From the NCBI RefSeq assembly GCF_031844705.1, contig NZ_CP134609.1, positions 1,054,001 to 1,118,000 of the forward strand: a stretch of DNA of 64,000 bases, written 5' to 3'. Below are positions 16,674 through 26,369 of this stretch, in pieces; position 1 is the stretch's first letter, and every line of letters starts with the position of its first letter. Source of the DNA: Streptomyces sp. ITFR-16 (GTDB lineage: Bacteria; Actinomycetota; Actinomycetes; Streptomycetales; Streptomycetaceae). A program made the position numbers and the translations under genes. The notes under the pieces were generated by a model that did no database searches, was not told where the DNA came from, and saw nothing but the letters and a program-made list of their open reading frames with translations.

Positions 16674-19121
16674 TCAGTCCTCGTGGCCGAGCTGGAGGTC
16701 GCGCTCGGTGCGCCCGCCCCCGGCGACCTGGAGGACGGTGGCCACCGGCGGGTATCCGGCGGCGATGACGGTGTACTCGCCCGTGGACAGGTCGACGAAG
16801 CGGAAGGCACCGTCGGGTCCGGTGGTGAGCGTGTCGACGACGTTTCCGGCCGCGTCGAGCAGGGTCACCCGGGCGTCCTCGACGGGCCGACCGCCACTGG
16901 CCCGGACGGTGCCGCGCAGCACCGCGCCGCCGGCCAGCTCGATGTCCTGCCGGGTCTCCCGGGCCGCCTGCACGCTGACCGGGAGCGCGGCGGGCCGGAA
17001 GGCGGGGGCGGAGGCGGCGAGTGTGTACTCGCCGGCGACCAGTTCCGTGATCACATAGCCGCCCTCGCGGCCGCTGCGGGTGGAGGCGACGACCTCGCCC
17101 CGTACGTCGGTCAGGGTGACGGCCGCGTCCCGTACGGGCACGCCGTCCGCCGTCACGACGGTGCCGGCGAGCCGGCCCGCGCCGCCGAGCACCACGTCGA
17201 GTTCCACGGGCCGTTCGCCCACGGTGACGCTGACGGCCTGCGGCTGGTGGCCCCCGGCTGCGGCGATGAGGACGTACGAGCCGGCGCCGGGCACGCTGAG
17301 CGCGTAGCGCCCCTCCTCCCCGCTGGCGCCCCGGCCGACCTGCTGCCCCTGGACGTCGATGAGGGTGAGAGCGGCGCGCGGGACCTTCGTGCCGTCGGAG
17401 TGCTGGACGCTGCCGCTGACCGGGACCCCGGAGGCGTATCCGGCGGACGGGGCGGCGGAGTCGGAGCGGGCGGAGGGGATCGACGCGGGCTCGGCGGCGG
17501 TTTCGGGGCTGTGGTGGGACACCAGCGGTTTCTCCTTGAGGAAGAGGGCGAAGAACAGGCCGAGCGCGAGGACCGGCACGAGGTAGAGGAAGATGCGGGG
17601 CATCGCGTCGGCGTACGCCTGGATGTAGGCGTCGCGCAGCGCGGGCGCCATGGAGTGCACCAGTTGCGGGGTGATCGACTCGGGGTCGGGCAGACCGGCC
17701 CCGGAGGGCAGCCGCACGGCGAGGGCATCGGCCAGCCGGCCGGCGAAGAGGGTGCCGAACACCGCGGCGCCGACGCTGCCGCCGATCTGCCGGAAGTAGT
17801 TGTTGGCACTGGTGGCGGTGCCGAGGTCGGCCGGGCGCACGGAATTCTGCACGGCGAGGACCAGCACCGGCATGATCAGCCCGATTCCGAGGCCGAGGAC
17901 CGCCTGCGCGATGCTGTACTCGATGCGCGGGGTGTCGGTCTCCAGCCGGGACAGCAGCCACATACCCACCGCCGAGATCGCGCTGCCGGCGATCGGGTAG
18001 ACGCGGTAGCGCCCGGTGCGCGAGATCAGCTGGCCGGAGACGACGGAGGCGCCGACGATGCCGCCCATCATCGGGAGCATCAGCAGCCCGGACTCGGTGG
18101 CGGTGGCCCCGTCGACCATCTGCAGGAAGGTCGGCAGATAGCTGGCGGCGCCGAACAGGGCCACGCCGACGACCGCACCGACCAGGGCGGTGACGTTGAA
18201 GATCGAGTCGCGGAACAGCCGCAGCGGGATGATGGGTTCGGGCGCGCGGTGCTCGACTGCGAGGAACAGCAGAGTCGTTCCGGCAGCGCCGGCAGCCAGT
18301 CCCAGGATGGTGCGCGAGCCCCAGGCGTACTCCGTGCCGCCCCAGCTGGTCAGCAGCACCAGACAGGTGGAGGCGGCGGCCAGCAGTACGGCACCGAGGA
18401 TGTCGAGCCGGGGCCGGACGGCGGGCTTGGGCAGCTTCAGCACGACGGTGATGACGGCGAGGGTGACCAGGCCGAACGGCACGTTGATGTAGAAGCACCA
18501 GCGCCACGAGGCGTGGTCGGTGAAGAAGCCGCCGAGCAACGGGCCCGCCACGGAGGCGAGTCCGAAGGCCGCGCCGATGAGCCCCATGTAGCGGCCGCGC
18601 TCGCGGGGCGGCACCACGTCCGCGATGATCGCCTGGACGCCGATCATCAGGCCGCCGCCGCCGATGCCCTGGATGGCCCGGAAGGCGATCAGTTCGTCCA
18701 TGGTGCGCGACCAGCCGGCCAGCGCGGAGCCGACGACGAAGACGACGATCGCGAACTGGAAGACGCCCTTGCGCCCGAAGAGGTCGCCGAGCTTGCCGTA
18801 GAGCGGCAGTCCGATCGTGGAGGCGAGCAGATAGGCGGTGACCGCCCAGGACATCTTCTCCAGGCCGTGCAGCTCACCGACGATCTTCGGGAGCGCGGTG
18901 GCGACGATCATCTGGTCGAGCGCCGCGAGCAGGAGCGTCAGCATCAGCCCGACGAAGACGAGCCGGATCCGGCGTGGATCGGTCGACCCGTCACCGGCCG
19001 GGGCCGGGGCCGCCGGTGACGTCTCGGCGGGAGGCGGCGGGGGCGGGTCGGCCGCGAGCACCGTCGCGGCGCCCTCCGTACCCTCCGGCTCGTCCTTCAC
19101 CAGAGTGATGCCACCCACCAC
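16674..19121 (-). CDS. MFS drug exporter (EmrB/QacA type) fused to three carboxypeptidase-regulatory-like domains
   Basis: An 815-residue protein starting at a GTG with a GGGGAG ribosome site. After a proline-rich N-terminus come 14 predicted membrane segments with DHA2 signatures ([39 protein letters not shown]). From about residue 575 to the end there are three tandem domains of about 80 residues, each with the carboxypeptidase-regulatory pattern ([51 protein letters not shown]; each then G-x-Y/F and a GEYT-like turn). The transporter should export hydrophobic compounds by proton antiport; the role of the repeats is unknown. Confidence 0.9.
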   Translation of the reverse strand: MVGGITLVKDEPEGTEGAATVLAADPPPPPPAETSPAAPAPAGDGSTDPRRIRLVFVGLMLTLLLAALDQMIVATALPKIVGELHGLEKMSWAVTAYLLASTIGLPLYGKLGDLFGRKGVFQFAIVVFVVGSALAGWSRTMDELIAFRAIQGIGGGGLMIGVQAIIADVVPPRERGRYMGLIGAAFGLASVAGPLLGGFFTDHASWRWCFYINVPFGLVTLAVITVVLKLPKPAVRPRLDILGAVLLAAASTCLVLLTSWGGTEYAWGSRTILGLAAGAAGTTLLFLAVEHRAPEPIIPLRLFRDSIFNVTALVGAVVGVALFGAASYLPTFLQMVDGATATESGLLMLPMMGGIVGASVVSGQLISRTGRYRVYPIAGSAISAVGMWLLSRLETDTPRIEYSIAQAVLGLGIGLIMPVLVLAVQNSVRPADLGTATSANNYFRQIGGSVGAAVFGTLFAGRLADALAVRLPSGAGLPDPESITPQLVHSMAPALRDAYIQAYADAMPRIFLYLVPVLALGLFFALFLKEKPLVSHHSPETAAEPASIPSARSDSAAPSAGYASGVPVSGSVQHSDGTKVPRAALTLIDVQGQQVGRGASGEEGRYALSVPGAGSYVLIAAAGGHQPQAVSVTVGERPVELDVVLGGAGRLAGTVVTADGVPVRDAAVTLTDVRGEVVASTRSGREGGYVITELVAGEYTLAASAPAFRPAALPVSVQAARETRQDIELAGGAVLRGTVRASGGRPVEDARVTLLDAAGNVVDTLTTGPDGAFRFVDLSTGEYTVIAAGYPPVATVLQVAGGGRTERDLQLGHED

Positions 19122-19308
19122 GTGCCGCTCCCCTCGTCGCACTGCCGCCGCCCATTTCTCGCATTGCGCGACAAGGCTGGGCAAACGCGACGGGGGGCGC
19201 TGGCGGCGCACTCAGGGGGCGTATCCCCCGGTGGGAGCCACTACGGCGCACAACCGACCGGCCGGAAAAACCACCCGAACCGGTGAGGCCGGCCGACGGC
19301 GGCGGAGA

Positions 19309-19752
19309 CTACTTCTCCACCTCGGCGGCGAGGTTCTGCAGCAGCTCGTCGTAGATGCGCCCGAGGCCCTTGGGTGCGAAGGTCTTCTCGAAGAAGCCGC
19401 CGATGCCGCCCGCGCCGTTCCACACGGTGGAGACGACGGCCTTGGACCTGCCCTCCCCGGCCGGGGTGACGGTCCAGGTCGTGACCATCGAGGAGTTGCG
19501 GTCCTTCTCGACCAGCTGACCGTCCGTGGGCTCGCTGACCTCCAGCAGGCAGTCGCGCACCCGCTTGCTGGTGGCCTGGAGCTTCCAGTGGACGAGGGTG
19601 CCCTCGCCGTCGCCGCCCTCACGTACCTCGTACTCGCTGAAGTGGCCGGGCAGCACCTTGCCCCGGACGTCCTTGTAGTCGGCCAGCGCGTCGAACACCG
19701 CTTCCGCGTCCGCCGCGATGATCCGCTCTGTGGTGGCCTCGACCTGCGCCAT
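19309..19752 (-). CDS. SRPBCC (START-like) family protein
   Basis: A 147-residue polyketide-cyclase-like protein: ATTERIIAADAEAVFDALAD is the first strand and helix, VREGGDGEGTLVHWKL and MVTTWTVTPAGEGRSKAVVS are the curved sheet, and a long C-terminal helix closes the pocket (YDELLQNLAAEVEK). Such proteins bind lipids or aromatic ligands. The ATG follows a GGAGG site. It is divergent from the radical SAM gene. Confidence 0.85.
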   Translation of the reverse strand: MAQVEATTERIIAADAEAVFDALADYKDVRGKVLPGHFSEYEVREGGDGEGTLVHWKLQATSKRVRDCLLEVSEPTDGQLVEKDRNSSMVTTWTVTPAGEGRSKAVVSTVWNGAGGIGGFFEKTFAPKGLGRIYDELLQNLAAEVEK

Positions 19753-19855
19753 GGCTGTTCCTCCAGCACTCGGTTGTTCGGGGTGTGCTGAGCCAACCAC
19801 CTCGGCAGCCGGGCTCAAAATCCGCTCCGGGACGAAGGGGAGAAAACGATCAAGG

Positions 19856-19867
19856 GAACAAGTGTTC
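19856..19867. promoter_or_regulatory. LexA-type SOS-box-like palindrome before the radical SAM gene
   Basis: GAAC-AAGT-GTTC is a perfect palindrome with the GAAC-N4-GTTC core of the actinobacterial SOS box. It lies directly upstream of a TATTCT -10-like hexamer (19868-19873) and 33 bp before the radical SAM start, where LexA would block initiation. From memory, the related mycobacterial Rv2578c gene is listed in the LexA regulon, which supports the reading. Confidence 0.6.
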
Positions 19868-19900
19868 TATTCTCGGGGCAGTGCTACCGAGGAGGCGTCC

Positions 19901-20947
19901 ATGCGCTGGGACAATCTGGCCGAAAACAACGCCAACAACAGCAGAAGCGGTACGGGTGCGCTCTTCGCCGCGGACGCGGTGACGACCCGCACCTTCGACA
20001 CCCCGGAATTCCGGGGCATCACCTTCCACGAGATCCGGGCCCGCTCGATCGTGAACCGGGTGCCCGGCGCCTCCCGGATGCCGTTCGAATGGACGGTGAA
20101 TCCGTACCGCGGCTGCACCCATGCCTGCGTCTACTGCTTCGCCCGCAAGACCCACAGCTATCTCGACCTCGACACCGGGCTCGGCTTCGACTCGCAGATC
20201 GTGGTCAAGGTCAACGCCCCCGAGCTGGTGCGCCGCGAGCTGGCCTCGCCGCGCTGGCACGGCGCGCACATCGCGATGGGCACCAACGTCGACTGCTACC
20301 AGCGGGCGGAGGGCCGCTACCGGCTGATGCCCGGCATCCTCACGGCCCTGCGCGACCACGCCAACCCCTTCTCCATCCTGACGAAGGGCACGCTGATCCT
20401 GCGCGACCTGGAACTGCTGCGGCAGGCCGCCGAGGTCACCGAGGTCGGCGTCTCGGTCTCCGTCGGCTTCGTCGACCCCGAGCTGTGGCGGACCGTGGAG
20501 CCCGGCACACCCTCCCCCGAGCGCCGGCTCGACGTCGTCCGCACCCTGAGCGAGCACGGCATCGGCTGCGGGGTGCTGATGGCTCCCGTCATCCCCTACC
20601 TCGGCGACCGGCCGGAGCAGCTGCGGGCGACGGTCCGCGCGGTGGCGGCGGCCGGGGCGACCTCGGTGACCCCGCTCGTCCTGCATCTGCGCCCCGGAGC
20701 CCGGGAGTGGTTCATGGAGTGGCTCGGCCACCACCACCCGGAGCTGGTGCGGCGGTACGAGCGGCTGTACGCGGACGGCGCCTACGCGCCCACCTGGTAC
20801 CAGCGCCGCATCACCCGGTACGTGCACGAGCTGGCGGCCGAGTACGGCATCGGCCCCTCCCGGCCCGGAGCGCACCGCAAGGTCCCGCGCGCCGAGCCGG
20901 AAACCCCGCCGGCCGGGCCGGAGCCCACCCAGCTGACGCTGCTCTGA
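19901..20947 (+). CDS. Rv2578c-family radical SAM protein (SplB-related)
   Basis: A 348-residue radical SAM enzyme. The cluster-binding cysteines are Cys72, Cys76 and Cys79 in GCTHACVYCFARKTH. Neighbouring MPFEWTVNPYRG and VVKVNAPELVRREL are typical of the Rv2578c/spore-photoproduct-lyase-like family. The reaction is unknown for this branch; SplB itself reverses thymine photodimers. A GGAGG site precedes the ATG. The SOS-like box upstream suggests DNA-damage induction and fits a nucleic-acid repair or modification role. Confidence 0.88.
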   Translation: MRWDNLAENNANNSRSGTGALFAADAVTTRTFDTPEFRGITFHEIRARSIVNRVPGASRMPFEWTVNPYRGCTHACVYCFARKTHSYLDLDTGLGFDSQIVVKVNAPELVRRELASPRWHGAHIAMGTNVDCYQRAEGRYRLMPGILTALRDHANPFSILTKGTLILRDLELLRQAAEVTEVGVSVSVGFVDPELWRTVEPGTPSPERRLDVVRTLSEHGIGCGVLMAPVIPYLGDRPEQLRATVRAVAAAGATSVTPLVLHLRPGAREWFMEWLGHHHPELVRRYERLYADGAYAPTWYQRRITRYVHELAAEYGIGPSRPGAHRKVPRAEPETPPAGPEPTQLTLL

Positions 20948-21076
20948 CCCCGGGCGTGTCCGCAGGGGCAAACGGGTCATCTCTCACCGGATCAGGTCCT
21001 TCCGGCCCCGAATGCGGGGAGCATGCGGCGGGGGCTGCCTCACGCGCAGCCGTGTTCCCCCACCACGGGAGGCCAT

Positions 21077-22669
21077 ATGACGAATCGTTCAGGAATGCTG
21101 TTCGCCGTCGGGGCGACGGTCGCCGGTCTGGTGACCGCCGCGCCCGCCCCGGCGACCGCGGACACCGGGGCGCCGCGCGCCGCGCCGCTCAAGTGGACCG
21201 GCTGCGGGACGGAGTCGTCCCCGACACTCCAGTGCGCGACGGTGCGCTCCCCGCTCGATCACGACGATCCGTCGGGCCGGCAGGTCACCCTCGCCCTGAC
21301 GCGGGTCCCGCACACCGCGAAGACCTTCCAGGGGCCACTGCTGGTCAACCCCGGCGGCCCCGGAGGCAGCGGGCTCTCGATGGCCGGTTTCGTCGCCGGG
21401 TCGCTGCCGAAGGCGGTCGCCGCCCAGTACGACGTGATCGGCTTCGACCCGCGCGGCGTCGGGAAGAGCCGGCCGGCGCTGGACTGCGTACCGAAGTACT
21501 CCGATCCGGTGCGGCCCGACCCGGTGCCGCGCTCGCTGCGGGAGGAGCAGGCCAACCGCAACCGGGCCCGCGACTTCGCGGCCTCCTGCGGGAAGAAGTA
21601 CCCGGCCCTGCTCCCGTACATGGACACGGTCAGCGCGGCCAAGGACCTCGACGTGATCCGGCGCGCGACCGGCGCACGGCAGCTCAACTACCTCGGCTAC
21701 TCCTACGGCACCTACCTCGGCGCGGTGTACGCCAAGCTCTTCCCGGACCGGGTGCGGCGGCTGGTCCTCGACTCGAACGTGGACCCGGACGGCGTCTGGT
21801 ACGAGGACAACCTCAGCCAGGACTACGCGTTCGACACCCGCCACAAGGCGTTCGCCGCCTGGGTGGCCAAGTACCACGCCACGTACGGGCTGGGCAGTGA
21901 CCCGGCGAAGGTCGAGGCGGCCTGGTACCGGATGCGGGCCGCGGTGAAGAAGCACCCGGCGGGCAGGAAGGTCGGCGCCGGCGAGCTGGAGGACACCTAT
22001 CTGCCGGGCGGCTACTACAACGGCTACTGGCCCGCGCTGGCCGAGGCGTTCGCCTCCTATGTGAACGACAAGGACGAGAAGCCGCTCGTCAAGGCGTACG
22101 AGCGGCTCGGCGCGGTCGACGCGGCGGGCGACAACGGCTACTCGGTCTACACGGCCGTGCAGTGCCGGGACGCCGAGTGGCCGGCCGACTGGAACGTCTG
22201 GCGCAGCGACACATGGCGGGTGCACGCCAAGGCGCCCTTCATGGCGTGGAGCAACACCTGGTACAACGCCCCGTGCGCCGACTGGCCGGTGGAGCCGCTG
22301 AATCCGGTACGGATCTCCAACCACGCCCTGCCGCCGGCGCTGCTCTTCCAGGCCACGGACGACGCGGCCACCCCGTACGAGGGCGGCGTCACACTGCACC
22401 GCAAGCTGCGCGGTTCGAGCCTCGTGGTCGAGCAGGGCGGCGGGAACCACGGGGTCACGCTGAGCGGCAACGCCTGTCTGGACCGCTATCTGGCGGACTA
22501 TCTGGCCAAGGGCACGGTGCCGCGCGCCAAGCGCGGCGACGTGGACGCGGTCTGCGCGAAGACGCCGGACCCGAAGCCGGCGGCCGCCAAGTCGGCGCGT
22601 CCGGCGGTCCGTCCGGACGCGGACGGCAGGGGCGCCGCCCTGCACGGCATGATCGGCTTCCGGGGCTGA
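21077..22669 (+). CDS. Secreted alpha/beta hydrolase, tripeptidyl-aminopeptidase-like
   Basis: A 530-residue exported protein with a short signal peptide (MLFAVGATVAGLVTAAPAPA). Landmarks of the SlpD/SlpE and Tap group are LLVNPGGPGGSGLS (oxyanion loop), FDPRGVGKSRP, nucleophile Ser in YLGYSYGTYLGAVY, Asp in ATDDAATPYEGG and His in GGGNHGV within the Tap-type C-terminal domain. Such enzymes release tripeptides from extracellular protein. The chosen ATG has a GGGAGG site. It runs towards, and ends 12 bp from, the convergent HEAT-repeat gene. Confidence 0.9.
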   Translation: MTNRSGMLFAVGATVAGLVTAAPAPATADTGAPRAAPLKWTGCGTESSPTLQCATVRSPLDHDDPSGRQVTLALTRVPHTAKTFQGPLLVNPGGPGGSGLSMAGFVAGSLPKAVAAQYDVIGFDPRGVGKSRPALDCVPKYSDPVRPDPVPRSLREEQANRNRARDFAASCGKKYPALLPYMDTVSAAKDLDVIRRATGARQLNYLGYSYGTYLGAVYAKLFPDRVRRLVLDSNVDPDGVWYEDNLSQDYAFDTRHKAFAAWVAKYHATYGLGSDPAKVEAAWYRMRAAVKKHPAGRKVGAGELEDTYLPGGYYNGYWPALAEAFASYVNDKDEKPLVKAYERLGAVDAAGDNGYSVYTAVQCRDAEWPADWNVWRSDTWRVHAKAPFMAWSNTWYNAPCADWPVEPLNPVRISNHALPPALLFQATDDAATPYEGGVTLHRKLRGSSLVVEQGGGNHGVTLSGNACLDRYLADYLAKGTVPRAKRGDVDAVCAKTPDPKPAAAKSARPAVRPDADGRGAALHGMIGFRG

Positions 22670-22681
22670 CCGGCCGCCCCG

Positions 22682-23254
22682 TCAGTCCGCCGGCAGCCGG
22701 CGGAGCGCCTGCTCCGCCGCGCTGCCGAGCCGCGGGTGCGGCAGCGCCGCCTCCAGGACCGGCCGGGCCTGTACGTCACCGAGCCGCCCCAGCCCCTCCA
22801 CACAGGCCAGCGCCACCCGCCAGTGGACCTCGTCGGGGCCTAGCAGCCGGCGCAGGGTGCTCACCAGGGCCGGGACGGACTCGGGGGCCCTCAGCTCGGT
22901 GAGGAGCAGGACCGGGTGCAGGGCGTAGGCGGTGCGCAGGGAGTTGGTGGCGAGCGCGGCGGCGGCGCGCGGGGTGCGGGGGTCGCCGAGGCGGGCCAGG
23001 GCGTGGGCCGCGCTCACACAGCGCTCGGGGTCGCGGTGGTTGAGCAGCAGCACCAGGGTCTCGAAGGCGCGGCGGTCGCCGCCGCAGCCCAGCCGGTACG
23101 CCGCGATCTCGCGCGCCCACAGCGGCCGTTCGCGCTCGACGAGCACCCCGGCCAGTTCCTCGTCGTCCTCGGTGGCGAGCAGTCTGCGGTACTCCGCCGA
23201 CTTCCCCGCCTCGTCCGCCAGCCGGTGCGCGAGCGACCGGAACTCCTCGTCCAT
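22682..23254 (-). CDS. HEAT-repeat protein
   Basis: A 190-residue all-helical protein with repeated helix pairs: FETLVLLLNHRDPERCVSAA, HALARLGDPRTPRAAAALA, ALVSTLRRLLGPDEVHWRVA and CVEGLGRLGDVQARPVL are HEAT/PBS-lyase-type repeats. It is probably a cytoplasmic scaffold; no catalytic motif is visible. The start at MDEEFRSLAHRLADE is preferred because the in-frame extension upstream is not protein-like. Confidence 0.78.
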   Translation of the reverse strand: MDEEFRSLAHRLADEAGKSAEYRRLLATEDDEELAGVLVERERPLWAREIAAYRLGCGGDRRAFETLVLLLNHRDPERCVSAAHALARLGDPRTPRAAAALATNSLRTAYALHPVLLLTELRAPESVPALVSTLRRLLGPDEVHWRVALACVEGLGRLGDVQARPVLEAALPHPRLGSAAEQALRRLPAD

Positions 23255-23626
23255 GACGCTCAGCGTATCGGTGGGCACGCAGCGTACACAGGGAGACGGG
23301 GAATGTGAGGGGGGCCACAACAATCGAGGGCTGGCGCGCTCGTTACTCGCCGGTTAACCTCATGTGAGCGGGACACTCCCCCGCCGGCTCCGGTGGCCTG
23401 GTGACGCAGCCACCCGGAGTGTTTGTCGGTTCGGCAGCTTTGCGAGACGTGACTCCGGGACAGAGTCCGTCGCCCCTTTCGCGGTCCCGGCGCGTGCTCA
23501 GCGCCCGGGGCCCGAGCACCACGACAGGCAATTCCCGCACGCCATGCGCCGGTCGGGCCCCCGGCCCTCCCTCATCGGCCGCGCGCCGTGCGTCCCTCAG
23601 TCGTCACTCATCCCTGGAGTCCCGTG
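23255..23626 (+). promoter_or_regulatory. 372-bp upstream region of the hydroxyacyl-CoA dehydrogenase gene
   Basis: No convincing gene is present. At 23342-23358 the sequence GTTACTCGCCGGTTAAC is an imperfect palindrome of the same TTAC-N-GGT(T)AA type as the site before the CocE-like gene (5193-5208), so a TetR-type repressor may bind here; the TetR gene at 25500 is one candidate. A GGAG site lies just before the dehydrogenase start. I could not place a promoter with confidence. Confidence 0.35.
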
Positions 23627-25408
23627 ATGGACACCCCGCTCAGCACCATTGCCGTCGTCGGCCTCGGCACGATGGGCACCGGCATCGCCGAGGTCCTGGC
23701 CCGGGCCGGCCGCGAGGTCATCGGCATCGACATCAGCGAGGCGGCCGCACGTCAGGCCGTCGCGTCCCTGGAGGCCTCCACCGCCCGCGCCGTGGAGCGC
23801 GGACGGATCACCGAGCAGGAGCGGCGCGACGTCCTCTCCCGGTTCCGCACCTTCTGCGACCTCCAGGCCGCCGCCGACGCGGAGCTGGTCATCGAGGTCG
23901 TGCCGGAGACGTACGAGATCAAGCAGCAGGTCTTCCGGGAGCTCGACGCCATCGTCTCCCCCACGACGATCCTCGCGACCGGCACCAACGCCCTGTCGGT
24001 GACCCGGCTCGCGGCGGAGTCGCAGCGCCCGGAGCGGGTGCTCGGCCTGCACTTCTTCAACCCGGCGCCCGCGATGAAGCTGGTCGAGGTCGTCTCCTCG
24101 GTGCTGACCGCGCCGCCGGCCGTCGAGGCCGTCACGGCGCTCGCCCGGCAGCTGGGCAAGGAGCCGGTCGCGGTGGGTGACCGGCCGGGGTTCGTCGCCG
24201 ACGGTCTGCTGTTCGGCTATCTGAACCAGGCCGCCGCGATGTACGAGGCGAACTACGCCTCCCGCGAGGACATCGACGCGGCCATGAAGCTGGGCTGCGG
24301 GCTGCCGATGGGGCCGCTGGCCCTGCTGGACCTGATCGGCATCGACACGGCCCGGACGGTGCTGGAGGCGATGTACTCCGCCTCGCACGACCGGCTGCAC
24401 GCGCCGGCGCCCGTCCTCGGCCAGCTCAGCGCCGCCGGGCTGACCGGCCGCAAGTCGGGCCGGGGCTTCTACACGTACGCGGAGCCGGGCAGCCAGAGCG
24501 TGGTGCCGGACGCGCTGACGCCCGCCCCGGGCGTCGGGGAGCCGGCCGGGCGCACCGTGCGCTCGGTGGGCGTGGCCGGCTCCGGGACCATGGCCTCGGG
24601 GATCGCCGAGGTCTTCGCGAAGGCCGGGTACGACGTCGTGCTGGCCGCGCGGAGCCAGGAGAAGGCGGACACCGCCAGGGGCCGGATCGCCAAGTCCCTG
24701 GACCGGTCGGTCACCAAGGGCCGGCTGACCGAGGAGGCACGGGACGAGACCCTCGCCAGGATCACCGCGGCCGGTTCGCTGGACGCGTTCGCCGAGGTGG
24801 ACCTCGCCGTGGAGGCGGTCGCCGAGGACCTGGCGGTCAAGCAGCAGCTGTTCGCCACGCTGGACAAGGTGTGCCGGCCGGGCGCGGTGCTCGCCACCAC
24901 CACCTCCTCACTGCCGGTCGTGGCCGTCGCCCGGGCCACCGCGCGGCCCGAGGACGTCATCGGGATGCACTTCTTCAACCCGGCGCCGGCGATGAAGCTG
25001 GTCGAGGTCGTGCGTACCGTGCTCACCGCCGACGATGTGCACGCCACGGTCCGCGAGGTCTGTGCGAAGGTGCGCAAGCACCCGGTGGACTGCGGGGACC
25101 GGGCCGGGTTCATCGTCAACGCGCTGCTGTTCCCGTACCTCAACAACGCGATCAAGATGGTCGAGGAGCACTACGCGACCCTCGACGACATCGACGCCGC
25201 GATGAAGCTGGGCGGCGGCTACCCGATGGGTCCGTTCGAGCTGCTGGACGTCGTCGGTCTCGATGTCTCGCTCGCCATCGAGAAGGTGCTGCACGGCGAG
25301 TTCCGCGATCCGGGCCTGGCGCCCGCGCCACTCCTGGAGCACCTGGTGGCCGCGGGCTGCCTCGGCCGCAAGACGGGGCGCGGCTTCCGCGAATATGCCC
25401 GCCGCTGA
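23627..25408 (+). CDS. Tandem (double-headed) 3-hydroxyacyl-CoA dehydrogenase
   Basis: A 593-residue protein made of two complete 3-hydroxybutyryl/3-hydroxyacyl-CoA dehydrogenases joined by a short Pro/Gly linker near residue 300. Each half has a Rossmann fold (VVGLGTMGTGIAEVLARAG; VAGSGTMASGIAEVFAKAG), the catalytic-His motif HFFNPAPAMKLVEVV in identical form, and a C-terminal domain ending GRKSGRGFYTY or GRKTGRGFREY. There is no hydratase domain. It oxidises or reduces (3-hydroxy)acyl-CoA with NAD(P). Its place before the ccr operon suggests acetoacetyl-CoA reduction feeding crotonyl-CoA, but beta-oxidation is also possible. Confidence 0.93.
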   Translation: MDTPLSTIAVVGLGTMGTGIAEVLARAGREVIGIDISEAAARQAVASLEASTARAVERGRITEQERRDVLSRFRTFCDLQAAADAELVIEVVPETYEIKQQVFRELDAIVSPTTILATGTNALSVTRLAAESQRPERVLGLHFFNPAPAMKLVEVVSSVLTAPPAVEAVTALARQLGKEPVAVGDRPGFVADGLLFGYLNQAAAMYEANYASREDIDAAMKLGCGLPMGPLALLDLIGIDTARTVLEAMYSASHDRLHAPAPVLGQLSAAGLTGRKSGRGFYTYAEPGSQSVVPDALTPAPGVGEPAGRTVRSVGVAGSGTMASGIAEVFAKAGYDVVLAARSQEKADTARGRIAKSLDRSVTKGRLTEEARDETLARITAAGSLDAFAEVDLAVEAVAEDLAVKQQLFATLDKVCRPGAVLATTTSSLPVVAVARATARPEDVIGMHFFNPAPAMKLVEVVRTVLTADDVHATVREVCAKVRKHPVDCGDRAGFIVNALLFPYLNNAIKMVEEHYATLDDIDAAMKLGGGYPMGPFELLDVVGLDVSLAIEKVLHGEFRDPGLAPAPLLEHLVAAGCLGRKTGRGFREYARR

Positions 25409-25499
25409 CCGGGCCGGCGCGTGGGGCGGGCTGCTCGGACCCTCGGGCGGCCCGCCCCCGCAGGCGCGCTCTCCTGCACCGATGCAGTACGTTCACACC

Positions 25500-26315
25500 A
25501 TGTCCCAGCCCGCCAGGTCCACCCGTGTGTCCGCCACGCCCGACGTCCCGGAGAGTGCCGCCGGCACCCGAGCCGCCGCCCAGCGCCTCAAAATGCGCCG
25601 CGAACTGGCCGCCGCGGCGATGGAGCTCTTCGCCACGAAGGGGTACGAGGCCACGACGGTCGACGAGATCGCGGGCGCCGCGGGTGTGGCCCGGAGAACC
25701 TTCTTCCGGCACTTCCGCTCCAAGGAAGAGGCCATCTTCCCGGACCACGACGACACGCTCGTACGGGCCGAGGCGGTCCTCAACGCCGCCCCCGCGCACG
25801 AGCACCCGCTCGACACGGTCTGCCAGGGCATCAAGGAAGTCATGCGGATGTACGCGGCGAAGCCGGCGGTCTCCGTGGCCCGCTACAAGCTGACCCGCGA
25901 GGTGCCCACCCTGCGGCAGGCCGAGATCGCCTCGGTGGCCCGCTACGAGCGGCTGTTCACGCGCTATCTGCTGGGCCACTTCGACGAGCGCGACCACCAG
26001 CCCGGCAACGACGACCCGCTGCTGGCGGAGGTCGCGGCGTCCGCCGTGGTCACCGCGCACAACCATGTGCTGCGGCGCTGGCTGCGGGCGGACGGGCAGG
26101 GCGATGTGGAGGCGCAGCTCGACCAGGCCTTCGCGATCGTCCGGGAGACGTTCGGCACCGGGATCGGCGCGGGCCGGACCGCGGGCGCCGAGCCCGCGAA
26201 GCCGCCGGCCGCCTCGGTGAGCACCCAGGGCGAGGTGCTGGTCGCCGTGGCGCGTACGGACGCCCCGCTGGACGAAGTGATGCGGACGATCCGGCAGGCC
26301 ATCGAGAAGCGCTGA
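25500..26315 (+). CDS. TetR-family transcriptional regulator
   Basis: A 271-residue regulator. The helix-turn-helix is LAAAAMELFATKGYEATTVD followed by EIAGAAGVARRTFFRHFRSK; the ligand-binding domain is long, ending in IRQAIEKR. It starts 91 bp after the dehydrogenase gene, probably as its own unit. TACGTT at 25488-25493 ends 6 nt before the ATG at 25500 and no ribosome site is seen, so the mRNA is probably leaderless; an alternative ATG lies at 25482. It is a candidate repressor of the neighbouring acyl-CoA genes. Confidence 0.9.
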   Translation: MSQPARSTRVSATPDVPESAAGTRAAAQRLKMRRELAAAAMELFATKGYEATTVDEIAGAAGVARRTFFRHFRSKEEAIFPDHDDTLVRAEAVLNAAPAHEHPLDTVCQGIKEVMRMYAAKPAVSVARYKLTREVPTLRQAEIASVARYERLFTRYLLGHFDERDHQPGNDDPLLAEVAASAVVTAHNHVLRRWLRADGQGDVEAQLDQAFAIVRETFGTGIGAGRTAGAEPAKPPAASVSTQGEVLVAVARTDAPLDEVMRTIRQAIEKR

Positions 26316-26369
26316 GCCGGGCGCGGAAACCCTGTTGCCGGGGCGGCACCCCGGTGCTGTGGTGTGCGC

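Noticed and set aside
16359..19019. An 886-codon open frame on the plus strand
   Set aside because: Antisense to the MFS fusion gene, whose protein has clear membrane segments and motifs; the antisense product has no recognisable domain.
26338..26354. A terminator hairpin after the TetR gene
   Set aside because: CCGGGG/CCCCGG gives only a 6-bp stem and lies close to the next start; too weak to call in such GC-rich DNA.
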